In this document: positions 53,193 through 60,735 of the stretch, piece by piece
Layout of the letters: every line of letters starts with the position of its first letter
Numbering within the stretch: the stretch's first letter is position 1
DNA from: Gemmobacter caeni
GTDB taxonomy: Bacteria; Pseudomonadota; Alphaproteobacteria; Rhodobacterales; Rhodobacteraceae
Assembly: GCF_003054195.1 (NCBI RefSeq)
Contig: NZ_QBKP01000002.1
Span: 141,970 to 205,969 of the forward strand
DNA length: 64,000 nucleotides
Direction: 5' to 3'
Notes under the pieces: generated by a model
Database searches by the model: none
What the model saw: only the letters and a program-made list of their open reading frames with translations
Told to the model about the DNA's origin: nothing
Made by a program: the position numbers and the translations under genes

Positions 53193-55076
53193 ATGACCGC
53201 GCAGGTTAAGACAACGGACCAGGGTGAAGGAGCCGAGGGTTGGGGTTTTTCCGGCCAGGGGCATAACGCCGCCATCATTTTCTCGGTGGAGACGATCACC
53301 CCGGAACAGGCCCGGAAATATCTCGAGGCCCGTCCTCAGGGCTACCACCCCGACCACAAGCGGCCGATCACGGAGACCCGTGCGATCGCGACCTATGCGG
53401 AGGCGATGCGGGCCGGCGGCTGGATCAACAACCGGATGCCGATCATCTTCGATCAGGACGGGAACCTGGTTGACGGGGCCCTCCGCCTCGAGGCCTGCAT
53501 CCTGGCCGAAACCCCGTTCGAGACGCAGGTCGCCCGCAACGTGCAGCGCGACACCCTGCACACGATCGACCAGCATCGCCGTCGCTCATACACCGGCGTG
53601 CTCGAGGCCCGCGGCGTCCGAAACGCCGGCGCCGTCATGCGGACCATGTCCAAGCTGATCCGGATCGAGAACGGGATCCTCGGCAAGCAGAACCTGCCCA
53701 TCAGCTGGTCGCGCTATGACCGGGTCTTCTCGGCCAACCCGGAACTGGTCGAGGCGGTCGCGATGGCCGAGGAGATGCGCGGCTCGAGCCTGCACTCCAC
53801 GCCCCGACCGGTCCTGATATTCATGGCCCTGAAGGCGGGCAAGCGTCGCGAGGTCCGCCAGTTCATGGCGGCGATGAGCGACCCGGAGGCCTTCGATCCG
53901 ACCAACCCGGCGGTCATCCTCGCCAACCAGATGGACACGATCCGCGACAGCGGCGGGATGATGGACGTGGACAAGGCGCTCGCCCTGTCGATCCTCGCCT
54001 TCAACGAGTTCCTGGAAGGGAAGCCGCGGCGCAAGCCCTACGCCTGGGAGCCGGACTACGGCGAGGGCCGCCTGAAGAACGGGATCGTGTCGAACTGGAA
54101 GCTCGTGCGCGAGACCGCCCCGGACAACCTCGGGATGCCGAAGGTGAAGGGGTACCCGGGCCTCTCGGACGGGGTGTTTGACATCCGTCGGGACGCGGAC
54201 GAGTTCGCCGGGCGTCTCGTTGACGTGATCAAGCAGGGGATCAGCGACGACACGCAGGACAGCGGGATCGAGACCCGCCTGGTGACCCCGGAGATGGCCG
54301 AGCGCTGGCTCCAGATGTTCAACACCGAGAACCGGAAGATCCAGCGCAGCCACGTCGACATGATCGTGCGTGACATCCGGGACGGGAACTGGATGGTGAA
54401 CGCACAGCCGATCTGCTTCACCGGGGACCCGGACAAGGCCGGTCCGGACGACAAGTGCCGCCTCCTGAACGGTCAGCACCGGCTCGAGGCCTGCAAGATC
54501 TCCGAGATCCCGATCGAGATCCCGATCGCCAAGAACGTCCCCGAAGCTGCCTTCGCCACCTACGACATTCACGCCAAACGGACCCTCAAGGGGACCGAAT
54601 CCGCGGCCAAGGCGGATGACCGGGTCCTGAAGGCGGCGGCGAAGATCCAGTGGCGCGTCGACCAAGGCTACCCGTCCACCTACCGGCTCACCCCCTCGGC
54701 CAGCGAGCTGATGCGGACGATCCAGAACCACCCCCACCTCGGGGACGGGTTCGCCCGCGCCCGCCGGATGAAGAAGTTCGCATCCGCCGGGGTGATGACC
54801 TACCTGATCTATCGGGTTACACAGGAGCACGCGGAGATCGGGGAGCAGTTCCTGGACGATCTGGAGACCGGTGAGGGGCTCGAGCGGGGTAACCCAGTGA
54901 TCGGGGCCCGGACCAGCGCCATCGGAGAGCGCGGGAAGCGGAACCGGAAGGACACGCTCGAGGAGCTCGAGGAGGCCTGGCGCGCCTACAAGACCTACAA
55001 GGGGATCGCGGAGGAGCCGGAGAACCCGTTCCTCTCCGACAGCGCCCAGGACGACCTGTTCCGCGACACCGAGTGA
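53193..55076 (+). CDS. ParB/Srx-like protein with a duplicated domain
   Basis: 627 residues. Two ParB-like modules share a pattern: residues about 30-130 (ITPEQARKYLEARPQGYH ... NRMPIIFDQDGNLVDGALRLEACILAE ... RNVQRDTLHTIDQHRRR) and about 350-460 (VTPEMAERWLQMFNTENR ... AQPICFTGDPD ... LLNGQHRLEACKISE ... KNVPEAAFATYDIHAKR). The core 'G-x-x-R-L-E-A-C' is the ParB CTPase/ASKHA-like loop seen in phage ParB homologues. The C-terminus is helical. It may act in partition, transcription regulation or nuclease-type DNA work; partition is not established because no ParA is nearby. Its leader is structured. Confidence 0.7.
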   Translation: MTAQVKTTDQGEGAEGWGFSGQGHNAAIIFSVETITPEQARKYLEARPQGYHPDHKRPITETRAIATYAEAMRAGGWINNRMPIIFDQDGNLVDGALRLEACILAETPFETQVARNVQRDTLHTIDQHRRRSYTGVLEARGVRNAGAVMRTMSKLIRIENGILGKQNLPISWSRYDRVFSANPELVEAVAMAEEMRGSSLHSTPRPVLIFMALKAGKRREVRQFMAAMSDPEAFDPTNPAVILANQMDTIRDSGGMMDVDKALALSILAFNEFLEGKPRRKPYAWEPDYGEGRLKNGIVSNWKLVRETAPDNLGMPKVKGYPGLSDGVFDIRRDADEFAGRLVDVIKQGISDDTQDSGIETRLVTPEMAERWLQMFNTENRKIQRSHVDMIVRDIRDGNWMVNAQPICFTGDPDKAGPDDKCRLLNGQHRLEACKISEIPIEIPIAKNVPEAAFATYDIHAKRTLKGTESAAKADDRVLKAAAKIQWRVDQGYPSTYRLTPSASELMRTIQNHPHLGDGFARARRMKKFASAGVMTYLIYRVTQEHAEIGEQFLDDLETGEGLERGNPVIGARTSAIGERGKRNRKDTLEELEEAWRAYKTYKGIAEEPENPFLSDSAQDDLFRDTE

Positions 55077-55097
55077 TCCGGGACCGGGAAGACGAAC

Positions 55098-55129
55098 GGG
55101 AGGGGGGCGCGAGCCCCCCTCCCCTTTTT
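55098..55129 (+). terminator. Rho-independent terminator of the ParB-like gene
   Basis: GGGAGGGGGGC-GCGA-GCCCCCCTCCC, then CTTTTT. An 11-bp stem with a T-tract 22 bases after the ParB-like stop. Strong. Confidence 0.85.
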
Positions 55130-55533
55130 CAGCGCGGCAGCAGAAGGGTCCCGAGCACCCCGCCCCGTCCGGCCACGCCGCGGGCGACCCGGCAGAGGGA
55201 GGTCAGGTCGTCGGGCCTCGCGCCCATCCGGGCGAGCCGGGAGATCGCGCCCGACTCGAGACGCGCCCTGGCCGCGGGCTCCGACAGGAGTGCGGCCGCC
55301 TGCGCCGGCTCATAACCGGCGGACCGGGCGAGCCGGTCCGCGTAATCGGTGATCGCGACGACCCCCTGTTCAGACCCGATCACCCCCTCGCAGCTGCGCA
55401 GCATCAGATCTGCGATCAGCGCCTCCTCCGCGAGCTCCGCAACGGCCCGGTTCGAGAGGAGATCCGCCGACTGGCCGAGGACGGGGCCGGATCCGAACAG
55501 GAGGAGGAGAGGAAGAAGGAGCGCGGATCTCAT
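55129..55533 (-). CDS. DUF5333-like secreted protein
   Basis: 134 residues. Signal peptide MRSALLLPLLLLFGSGPVLGQ. The mature part (LAEEALIADLMLRSCEG ... YADRLARSAGYEPAQAAALL ... DDLTSLCRVARGV ... LGTLLLPR) matches DUF5333, a family I know mainly from Rhodobacterales. The two Cys may pair. It overlaps the upstream gene by four bases. Function unknown; it provides a host clue. Confidence 0.7.
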   Translation of the reverse strand: MRSALLLPLLLLFGSGPVLGQSADLLSNRAVAELAEEALIADLMLRSCEGVIGSEQGVVAITDYADRLARSAGYEPAQAAALLSEPAARARLESGAISRLARMGARPDDLTSLCRVARGVAGRGGVLGTLLLPR

Positions 55534-56282
55534 TGGGCGCCTCCGCTCCGCTCGGCCCAGGTGCGTCTCTGATCCAGGATCGTCACCCAGCTCAGCATGT
55601 TGTCCGGGGAGCGGTCGAGCGCGATGAAGGCGCAGAGGCTCTCCGGATCCGTCAGCTGATAGCCCCCCATCAGCTGCTGGACCCGGGACAGGACCGCGCT
55701 TTCGAGGCGGGTGTCGATGAAGATGCTGATCGGGGTCAGGCGTGCGTAAAGGTTCGGGTCGTTCGCGTTGAAGGTCATCGTGGTCGGGGTCTGATATCCC
55801 CAGCCCCAGTTCCCCCAGCCGCCCCACCAGCCGTAAAAGCCGTTCCCGCTCAGCCGAAGGTAGGGGGTGGTGACCGGATACCCCTCAGGCAGCGAGGCGA
55901 CCTGCGGGGCCGGGACGAGGCGGGGGATGTAGCCGTATTGTGGCAGAAGGTCGAGGATCTCCTCCTCCATCTCCTGCGTACCGAAAACGTCCCTGCGATA
56001 TTCCTCACAGGAGCAGTCGACCCGGTAGGCGATGGTGAGATGGGCGAGCAGGTTGATGATCTCACTCGCCTGCGCGCTCGTGTCAAATACCCCGTGTTCG
56101 ATCAGCCCCCCCTCCCCGTCATCCAGGTCGGCCAGGTATCGGATCCGGTAATAGGGCGCGTTGGGTCCGGAATGCGGGTTGAAACTCGGGCCACCGTCGC
56201 TCTCGGCGATCACGGGGGCCGGGGCGAGCGCGGCGGTCGCGCCGAGCAGCAGGAGCGCGAGGGTCAGGATCGGTTTTCGCAT
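55530..56282 (-). CDS. Secreted hypothetical protein
   Basis: 250 residues. Signal peptide MRKPILTLALLLLGATAALAPAPVIAE. Features: a VDCSCEEYRRD cysteine pair, a Gly/Trp-rich turn (GNGFYGWWGGWGNWGWGYQ, about 148-166), and NDPNLYARLTPISIFIDTRLESAVL. No family recognised. Together with the DUF5333-like gene it forms a two-gene operon of exported proteins. Confidence 0.6.
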   Translation of the reverse strand: MRKPILTLALLLLGATAALAPAPVIAESDGGPSFNPHSGPNAPYYRIRYLADLDDGEGGLIEHGVFDTSAQASEIINLLAHLTIAYRVDCSCEEYRRDVFGTQEMEEEILDLLPQYGYIPRLVPAPQVASLPEGYPVTTPYLRLSGNGFYGWWGGWGNWGWGYQTPTTMTFNANDPNLYARLTPISIFIDTRLESAVLSRVQQLMGGYQLTDPESLCAFIALDRSPDNMLSWVTILDQRRTWAERSGGAQ

Positions 56283-56375
56283 GGTCGGCCCCCGGAACGG
56301 AAGGATCGGTTTCGCGCTGAAGATAGCGCGAAACGCGGCCTTCGTAACCGGAAATAACCGCTCAATCCCCGATTT

Positions 56376-58178
56376 TCAGAGAAGATGCCCGGCGGCCGGA
56401 CGCAGGTCCTCAATGATCATCTGCGGGGAGCGGTTGCCGCGGAACTCGTTGATCCCGGGCTTGCCGAGCAGGTCGATCGCGGCGCCGCGCAGCGCGAGGA
56501 TCGCCTCCCCGAGCGGGGTGCCCACCACGTTCCAGATCAGCGCGTCGATCGTCACACCCCCCTCCCCCAGCGTCAGCTTGAGATGCTTCTCCTTGAGGAC
56601 CCGGATCTCGCGCAGCTCCGCCCCTCGCAGGATCAGGACCGGCTCCGGGTTCGCGGTTCCGAAGGGCTCCAGCGGGGCCAGTGCGTCGATGTCTCGCACG
56701 CTTAGTCCGCGGACGCTCAGCTCCAGGTCCGCCTCCGTGACGACCCCCGCCTCGAAATAGGGGCTCTTGGCGATCTCCGCGTCCAGGAACGCCTGGAATG
56801 GGACGAGCTGCTCCGGGGTCAGGGTGAGCCCCCCCGCCATCCCGTGGCCGCCCCCCTTGACGATCAGCCCCGCCTTGCGCGCCTCGATGATCGCCTGGCC
56901 GATGTCGAAGCCGGGGACTGAGCGGGCGGACCCTTTCAGGTTCCCCTCATGATCACGGGTCAGCACGATCGCGGGCGCGTCGACCGCCTCCCGGACCCGG
57001 GCCGCCGAGATCCCGACCACCCCCTCATGTCCGTCCACCACCGCGATGAGACTTCTGCGGTCCCGTCCCGGGACCCGGTCCGCCGCCTGGGCGATCGCCT
57101 GTTCCGTCGCCGACTCCTCGAGCGCCTTGCGGTCCCGGTTGCACTGGTCGAGCTCCTCGGCGAGCGCGCGCGCCTCCACCGAGTCCTCCGCCAGCAGACA
57201 GCGGGCCCCGAGCGTGGGGTCCGCGACCCGCCCGCCCGCGTTGATGCGCGGCCCGAGCCGCCAGCCGCAGTCCGCCGCGGTCATGGGGGCGTCCGGGCTC
57301 ACCCCGGCCAGCTCCGCCAGGGCGGCGACCCCGGGGCGATTGCGTTCGGAGAGATAGGGGAGCCCTCGCGCCACGAAGGCCCGGTTGAGACCGGTGAGCG
57401 GGACCACGTCACAGACCGTCCCGAGCGCGACCAGGTCCAGAAGCCGCATCAGGTCCGGGGGGGATGCGGGGCGCCCGTCCCTCCCGTCAAACCAGGACCG
57501 GGCCCGCAGCTCGCGTGCGACCGCCACGCAGAAGATGAAGGTCATACCGGCGGCGCAGAGGTGACCGAAACCGGGGGCCTCGTCCTTCCGGTTCGGGTTG
57601 ATGACGGCGATCGCCTCGGGGACCGTCTCCTCCGCCGCGTGATGGTCGATCACCACGACGTCGAGCCCGGCCGCCCTGGCCGCCGCCAGCGGCTCGAAGG
57701 CGGTGGTGCCCGCGTCGAGCACGCAGACCGTCTCGCAGCCCTCCGCCCGCATCGCGAGCAGGCCGGGCGTGTTCGGCCCGTAGCCCTCAAGAATCCGGTC
57801 CGGGATCCGCAGCGGGACCCCCCTGACACCGAGACCGCGCAGGAAGGAGATCAGGACCGCCGCCGAGGTGGCCCCGTCCGCGTCATAGTCCGACCAGACC
57901 CCGACCTGTCCGCCGGCGATGATCCGGTCAGCAATATGGCGCGCCCCCGCATCCATGTCCCGGAACCGGGACGGGTCCGGCATCAGGTCGCGGATCGTGG
58001 GCTTCAGGAAGGCCTCCGGCCCGACCCCGCCAAGGTCACGCCCGGACATCAGCCGGGCCGCGAACGGGTCGAGGCCGGCCCGCTCGAGCGCGCGGGAGAG
58101 GTCAGCCCGCGGCTGACGCGTCCGCCAAAGGCGTCCCTTGAGTGAGGCCGGCTCGGTCGCCGGGGGGCGCAAATTCAT
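56376..58178 (-). CDS. recJ: Single-strand-specific exonuclease RecJ
   Basis: 600 residues. DHH-family motifs: SDYDADGATSA (97-102), AVINPNRKD, VIDHHAAEE (178-180), LCAAGMTFIF, GPRINAGGRVADPTLG and the substrate-loop GGGHGMAGGLTL, then a C-terminal OB-like domain (LELSVRGLSVRDIDALAPLEPFG). RecJ degrades 5' single-stranded DNA in recombination and mismatch repair. A plasmid or phage copy is unusual and fits the self-supplied repair set. The start at 58178 has AAGGAC upstream. Confidence 0.95.
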   Translation of the reverse strand: MNLRPPATEPASLKGRLWRTRQPRADLSRALERAGLDPFAARLMSGRDLGGVGPEAFLKPTIRDLMPDPSRFRDMDAGARHIADRIIAGGQVGVWSDYDADGATSAAVLISFLRGLGVRGVPLRIPDRILEGYGPNTPGLLAMRAEGCETVCVLDAGTTAFEPLAAARAAGLDVVVIDHHAAEETVPEAIAVINPNRKDEAPGFGHLCAAGMTFIFCVAVARELRARSWFDGRDGRPASPPDLMRLLDLVALGTVCDVVPLTGLNRAFVARGLPYLSERNRPGVAALAELAGVSPDAPMTAADCGWRLGPRINAGGRVADPTLGARCLLAEDSVEARALAEELDQCNRDRKALEESATEQAIAQAADRVPGRDRRSLIAVVDGHEGVVGISAARVREAVDAPAIVLTRDHEGNLKGSARSVPGFDIGQAIIEARKAGLIVKGGGHGMAGGLTLTPEQLVPFQAFLDAEIAKSPYFEAGVVTEADLELSVRGLSVRDIDALAPLEPFGTANPEPVLILRGAELREIRVLKEKHLKLTLGEGGVTIDALIWNVVGTPLGEAILALRGAAIDLLGKPGINEFRGNRSPQMIIEDLRPAAGHLL

Positions 58179-58211
58179 GGAGATGTCCTTCGCAATGATC
58201 AGTTTCGTTAA

Positions 58212-58240
58212 ATTATGCTGTGCAACATATTTTTTCGCAA
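58212..58240 (-). promoter_or_regulatory. Promoter TTGCGA-N17-CATAAT for recJ
   Basis: On the minus strand TTGCGA (58240-58235), 17 bp, CATAAT (58217-58212). The replicon 9-mer supplies the -35 and its A-rich spacer. It is 34 bp upstream of the recJ start. Confidence 0.65.
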
Positions 58241-58274
58241 CCCGTGATCTGAGAATCTGGCCCAGGAAACAGAA

Positions 58275-58311
58275 GGGGTCGGCGCACGAATCGTGCGCCG
58301 ACCCCTTTTTT
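58275..58311. terminator. Bidirectional terminator after the outer-membrane protein gene
   Basis: GGGGTCGGCGCACGA and TCGTGCGCCGACCCC form a 15-bp near-perfect stem, followed on the plus strand by six Ts. On the minus strand the tail is TTCTGTTT. It would terminate the barrel gene before recJ. Confidence 0.75.
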
Positions 58312-58327
58312 CGCCATCCGGGCGGGA

Positions 58328-58972
58328 TCAGAAGTTGAAGCCGAGGCCCAGATGCAGGCCGGTCTTCTCGGCGCCGCCGTGCTCGCGGCCGTAATGCGCG
58401 CCGACATCAGCATGGACGTTGCCGACCAGCTTGTAACGGGCGCCCACCTCGATCAGGTTCATCTTCGGCGCGGACTCATAGGCGTAATGGGTCAGTTCAC
58501 CGGTCAGGACCAGATCCTTGTTCACCGCGTAATCCGCACCCATCGACAGGCGATAGTTCTTCTTTTCGTCCACGTCGACCAGCGCCTTGCCGGTCAGGTC
58601 GAAACCGTGCAGCGAGGTGCCGCCCGCGACGCCGACCAGGAACTGATCCGTCTCGAGGCCGCCCGTCTTGCGCGTCTCGTAAAGGGCGACCGGACCGGCG
58701 ATCCCGCCGATGGTGTAGCTCAACTCGACGTCAGCGCCCAGCGTGCCCACACCCTTGGTGTCCGCCGACATCAGCGACAGGTCATAGGCGAAACCGGAAT
58801 CATACTTGCCGGACAGGCCGAAGGTCAGACCGTGGGTATCGGTGCTGTTTGCGCGGCTGTATTCATACTTGGTGACCGCATAGGTCTCCTGAGCGGAGGC
58901 GGAACCGGCGATGGCGGTCAGGGCGGTGGCGCCCAGGGCGGCGATCATCAACAGTTTCGAGGCGAGTTTCAT
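58328..58972 (-). CDS. Outer-membrane beta-barrel protein
   Basis: 214 residues. Signal peptide LLMIAALGATALTAIAGSASAQE, then alternating strands of amphipathic residues (YAVTKYEYSRAN, LTFGLSGKYDSGFAYDLSLMSA) and a C-terminal aromatic ending GLHLGLGFNF typical of OmpA-like or porin barrels. About 8-10 strands. It may be a phage/plasmid surface barrel or antigen; the substrate is unknown. The replicon motif TTTTTCGCAAA lies upstream on the minus strand. Confidence 0.7.
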   Translation of the reverse strand: MKLASKLLMIAALGATALTAIAGSASAQETYAVTKYEYSRANSTDTHGLTFGLSGKYDSGFAYDLSLMSADTKGVGTLGADVELSYTIGGIAGPVALYETRKTGGLETDQFLVGVAGGTSLHGFDLTGKALVDVDEKKNYRLSMGADYAVNKDLVLTGELTHYAYESAPKMNLIEVGARYKLVGNVHADVGAHYGREHGGAEKTGLHLGLGFNF

Positions 58973-59195
58973 CCGTCATGTCCTTTCACGGAGAGGGTTT
59001 GCGAAAAACGAACTACTTATGCCGCCATCGACGTTCAAGCTGAGGCCGAAGAAAGACAAAAGCTTGTCGCATTTTCGCAACAGGCTGCGCCGCTGTTCGG
59101 CATCAGATAAAATTAGGAAATCATTGAATTTCACATTATGTATTACGATATTGAATTCAGGCTCTCCGAGAAGCGGAGGGGAAGGCTGGTGCAGG

Positions 59196-59831
59196 ATGGG
59201 ATACGAGACAGCTCTTCTGGTTGATGAGTCGCGGGCGCGGCAGGCGATGATCCAACTCGCGGACGGGAGCATGTTCGCACCGCTCGCGCCAAGCCCTGAG
59301 GGGATGAGCCCCGGGGCGATCGCCTGCGGGCTTGCGAACGCGTGCCGGTTCGGCGGGCAGACGCCCCGCTACTACTCGGTCGCGCAGCACAGCGTGCTGG
59401 TCGCCCTCCTCGCTCCGGACGCGCTTGATGTGCAGCGTTACGCGCTCCTGCATGACGCGGAGGAGGCGTTCGGCCTGCCGGACCTGCCGACCCCGATGAA
59501 GCCGTTCTTCCCGCAGTTCGTCGAAGCGCAGGAGCGGATCGGCCGGATGGCGCTCGATCGCTACGGGGTGGACCCGGACCTGAAACGGGTTGTGAAGCCC
59601 TATGACACGCTGGCCCTGGCGATCGAGAAGCGGGACCTGAAGGAGGCGTCAGAGGGATATCTGCACGACCTGCCCGCCCCGCCGGGATGGGTCCGGATCC
59701 GTCCGCTGACCCCGCGACCGGCGGAGCGGCTGTTCCGCGCGGCGATGGCGCGGGTCTTCGGGGACGGGCGCCCGGTGGACCGGGGCTGGCTCTCCGCCCA
59801 GGCCGGGTTCGATCTGCGGGGGATCGGCTGA
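59196..59831 (+). CDS. HD-domain phosphohydrolase
   Basis: 211 residues; the start at 59196 (MGYETALLVDES) has AGGGGAAGG upstream. HD motifs: SVAQHSVLVA (His65), ALLHDAEEAFGLPDLPTPMK (His86, Asp87) and the closing Asp in YDTLALAIEK, all metal ligands, similar to YfbR-type 5'-nucleotidases, which hydrolyse dNMPs. On a mobile element such enzymes alter nucleotide pools for DNA synthesis. The stop overlaps the next ATG (TGATG). Confidence 0.85.
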   Translation: MGYETALLVDESRARQAMIQLADGSMFAPLAPSPEGMSPGAIACGLANACRFGGQTPRYYSVAQHSVLVALLAPDALDVQRYALLHDAEEAFGLPDLPTPMKPFFPQFVEAQERIGRMALDRYGVDPDLKRVVKPYDTLALAIEKRDLKEASEGYLHDLPAPPGWVRIRPLTPRPAERLFRAAMARVFGDGRPVDRGWLSAQAGFDLRGIG

Positions 59832-60055
59832 TGCGCCTGACCTTTGACGCCGACCACCTGCGACGTCTCCTGGAGCTGAGCCGCAGCGCCGAAAAGCGCG
59901 TCCCGACGCTCGAGCAGGTGCTGGATCCGGCCCTCTGGTCGGACGAGCTGCCCGACGCGCGGATCGCGCTCCTCGAAAGTGAACTCGTCGAGCACGGGAT
60001 CGCCCTCTCCGCAGGGGGGAGGACGTGGATCAGGGGCTCATCGGGCCCGGCCTGA
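59831..60055 (+). CDS. Small hypothetical protein
   Basis: 74 residues. The ATG overlaps the HD-hydrolase stop, so it is probably co-translated. It is helical and Leu-rich (DHLRRLLELSRSAEKRVPTLEQVLDP, ARIALLESELVEHG). No family recognised. A small partner of the HD protein is possible. Confidence 0.55.
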   Translation: MRLTFDADHLRRLLELSRSAEKRVPTLEQVLDPALWSDELPDARIALLESELVEHGIALSAGGRTWIRGSSGPA

Positions 60056-60099
60056 TCCTGGTGGGCGACGAGGGGGTTCACGAAAAATAGCTTTTGAGT

Positions 60100-60121
60100 G
60101 CACTTGCGTAATCGCAAGTGC
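60100..60121. repeat. Palindrome upstream of IS607 recombinase
   Basis: GCACTTGCG-TAAT-CGCAAGTGC is a perfect inverted repeat with TTGCG/CGCAA half-sites. It lies 18 bp before the recombinase start and contains the -35 box TTGCGT of a TTGCGT-N17-TATTTT promoter (60104-60132). It may be an IS607 end or an autoregulatory operator. Confidence 0.55.
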
Positions 60122-60138
60122 GCATCTATTTTTCGCAC

Positions 60139-60735
60139 ATGAAGCTGACTGACTGGGCCAAAGAGAACGGACTCTCCTACGTCACCGCGTGGCGGCTGTT
60201 CCGCGCCGGCAAGTTGCCGGTGCGCGCCACCCAGCTCGAGACCGGAACCATCCTCGTTCATCCGGAACCGGTCGCCAAGGGCGGGGTCGCGCTCTACGCC
60301 CGCGTCTCCGGGTCGGACCAGCGCGCCGACCTCGAGCGGCAGCTGGGGCGGCTCTCCCTCTACGCGGTCCGGAACGGGCTCCAGGTCACGAAAGCGGTCT
60401 CCGAGGTCGGGTCCGGCCTCAACGGGGGCCGGCCGAAGCTGATGCGGCTCCTGACGGACCCGGACGTCTCCACCATCGTGGTGGAGCACCGGGACCGGCT
60501 GGCCCGGTTCGGGTCCGAATACATCGAGGGGGCCCTCGCCGCCTCGGGGCGCCGCCTCGTCGTCATCGAGGAGGCGGAGACGACGGACGACCTGGTCCAG
60601 GACATGATCGAAGTGATGACCTCCCTCTGCGCCCGGCTTTACGGGCGCCGCTCCGCGAAAAACCGCGCCGCCCGCGCGGTCGCCGCCGCGCAAGCGGACG
60701 CGCCGGAGACCGCGGAGGGGCCCTCCCTTGGGTAG
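60139..60735 (+). CDS. tnpA: IS607-type serine recombinase TnpA
   Basis: 198 residues. It begins with an N-terminal MerR-like HTH (LTDWAKENGLSYVTAWRLF), as in IS607, followed by a serine-recombinase domain with ALYARVSGSDQRADLERQL (catalytic Ser57) and IVVEHRDRLARFGSEYIE. The ATG at 60139 is only two bases after TTTTTCGCA and the predicted -10 TATTTT is seven bases before it, so the mRNA is probably leaderless; an earlier GTG at 60118 is an alternative. It overlaps tnpB by eight bases. Confidence 0.9.
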   Translation: MKLTDWAKENGLSYVTAWRLFRAGKLPVRATQLETGTILVHPEPVAKGGVALYARVSGSDQRADLERQLGRLSLYAVRNGLQVTKAVSEVGSGLNGGRPKLMRLLTDPDVSTIVVEHRDRLARFGSEYIEGALAASGRRLVVIEEAETTDDLVQDMIEVMTSLCARLYGRRSAKNRAARAVAAAQADAPETAEGPSLG

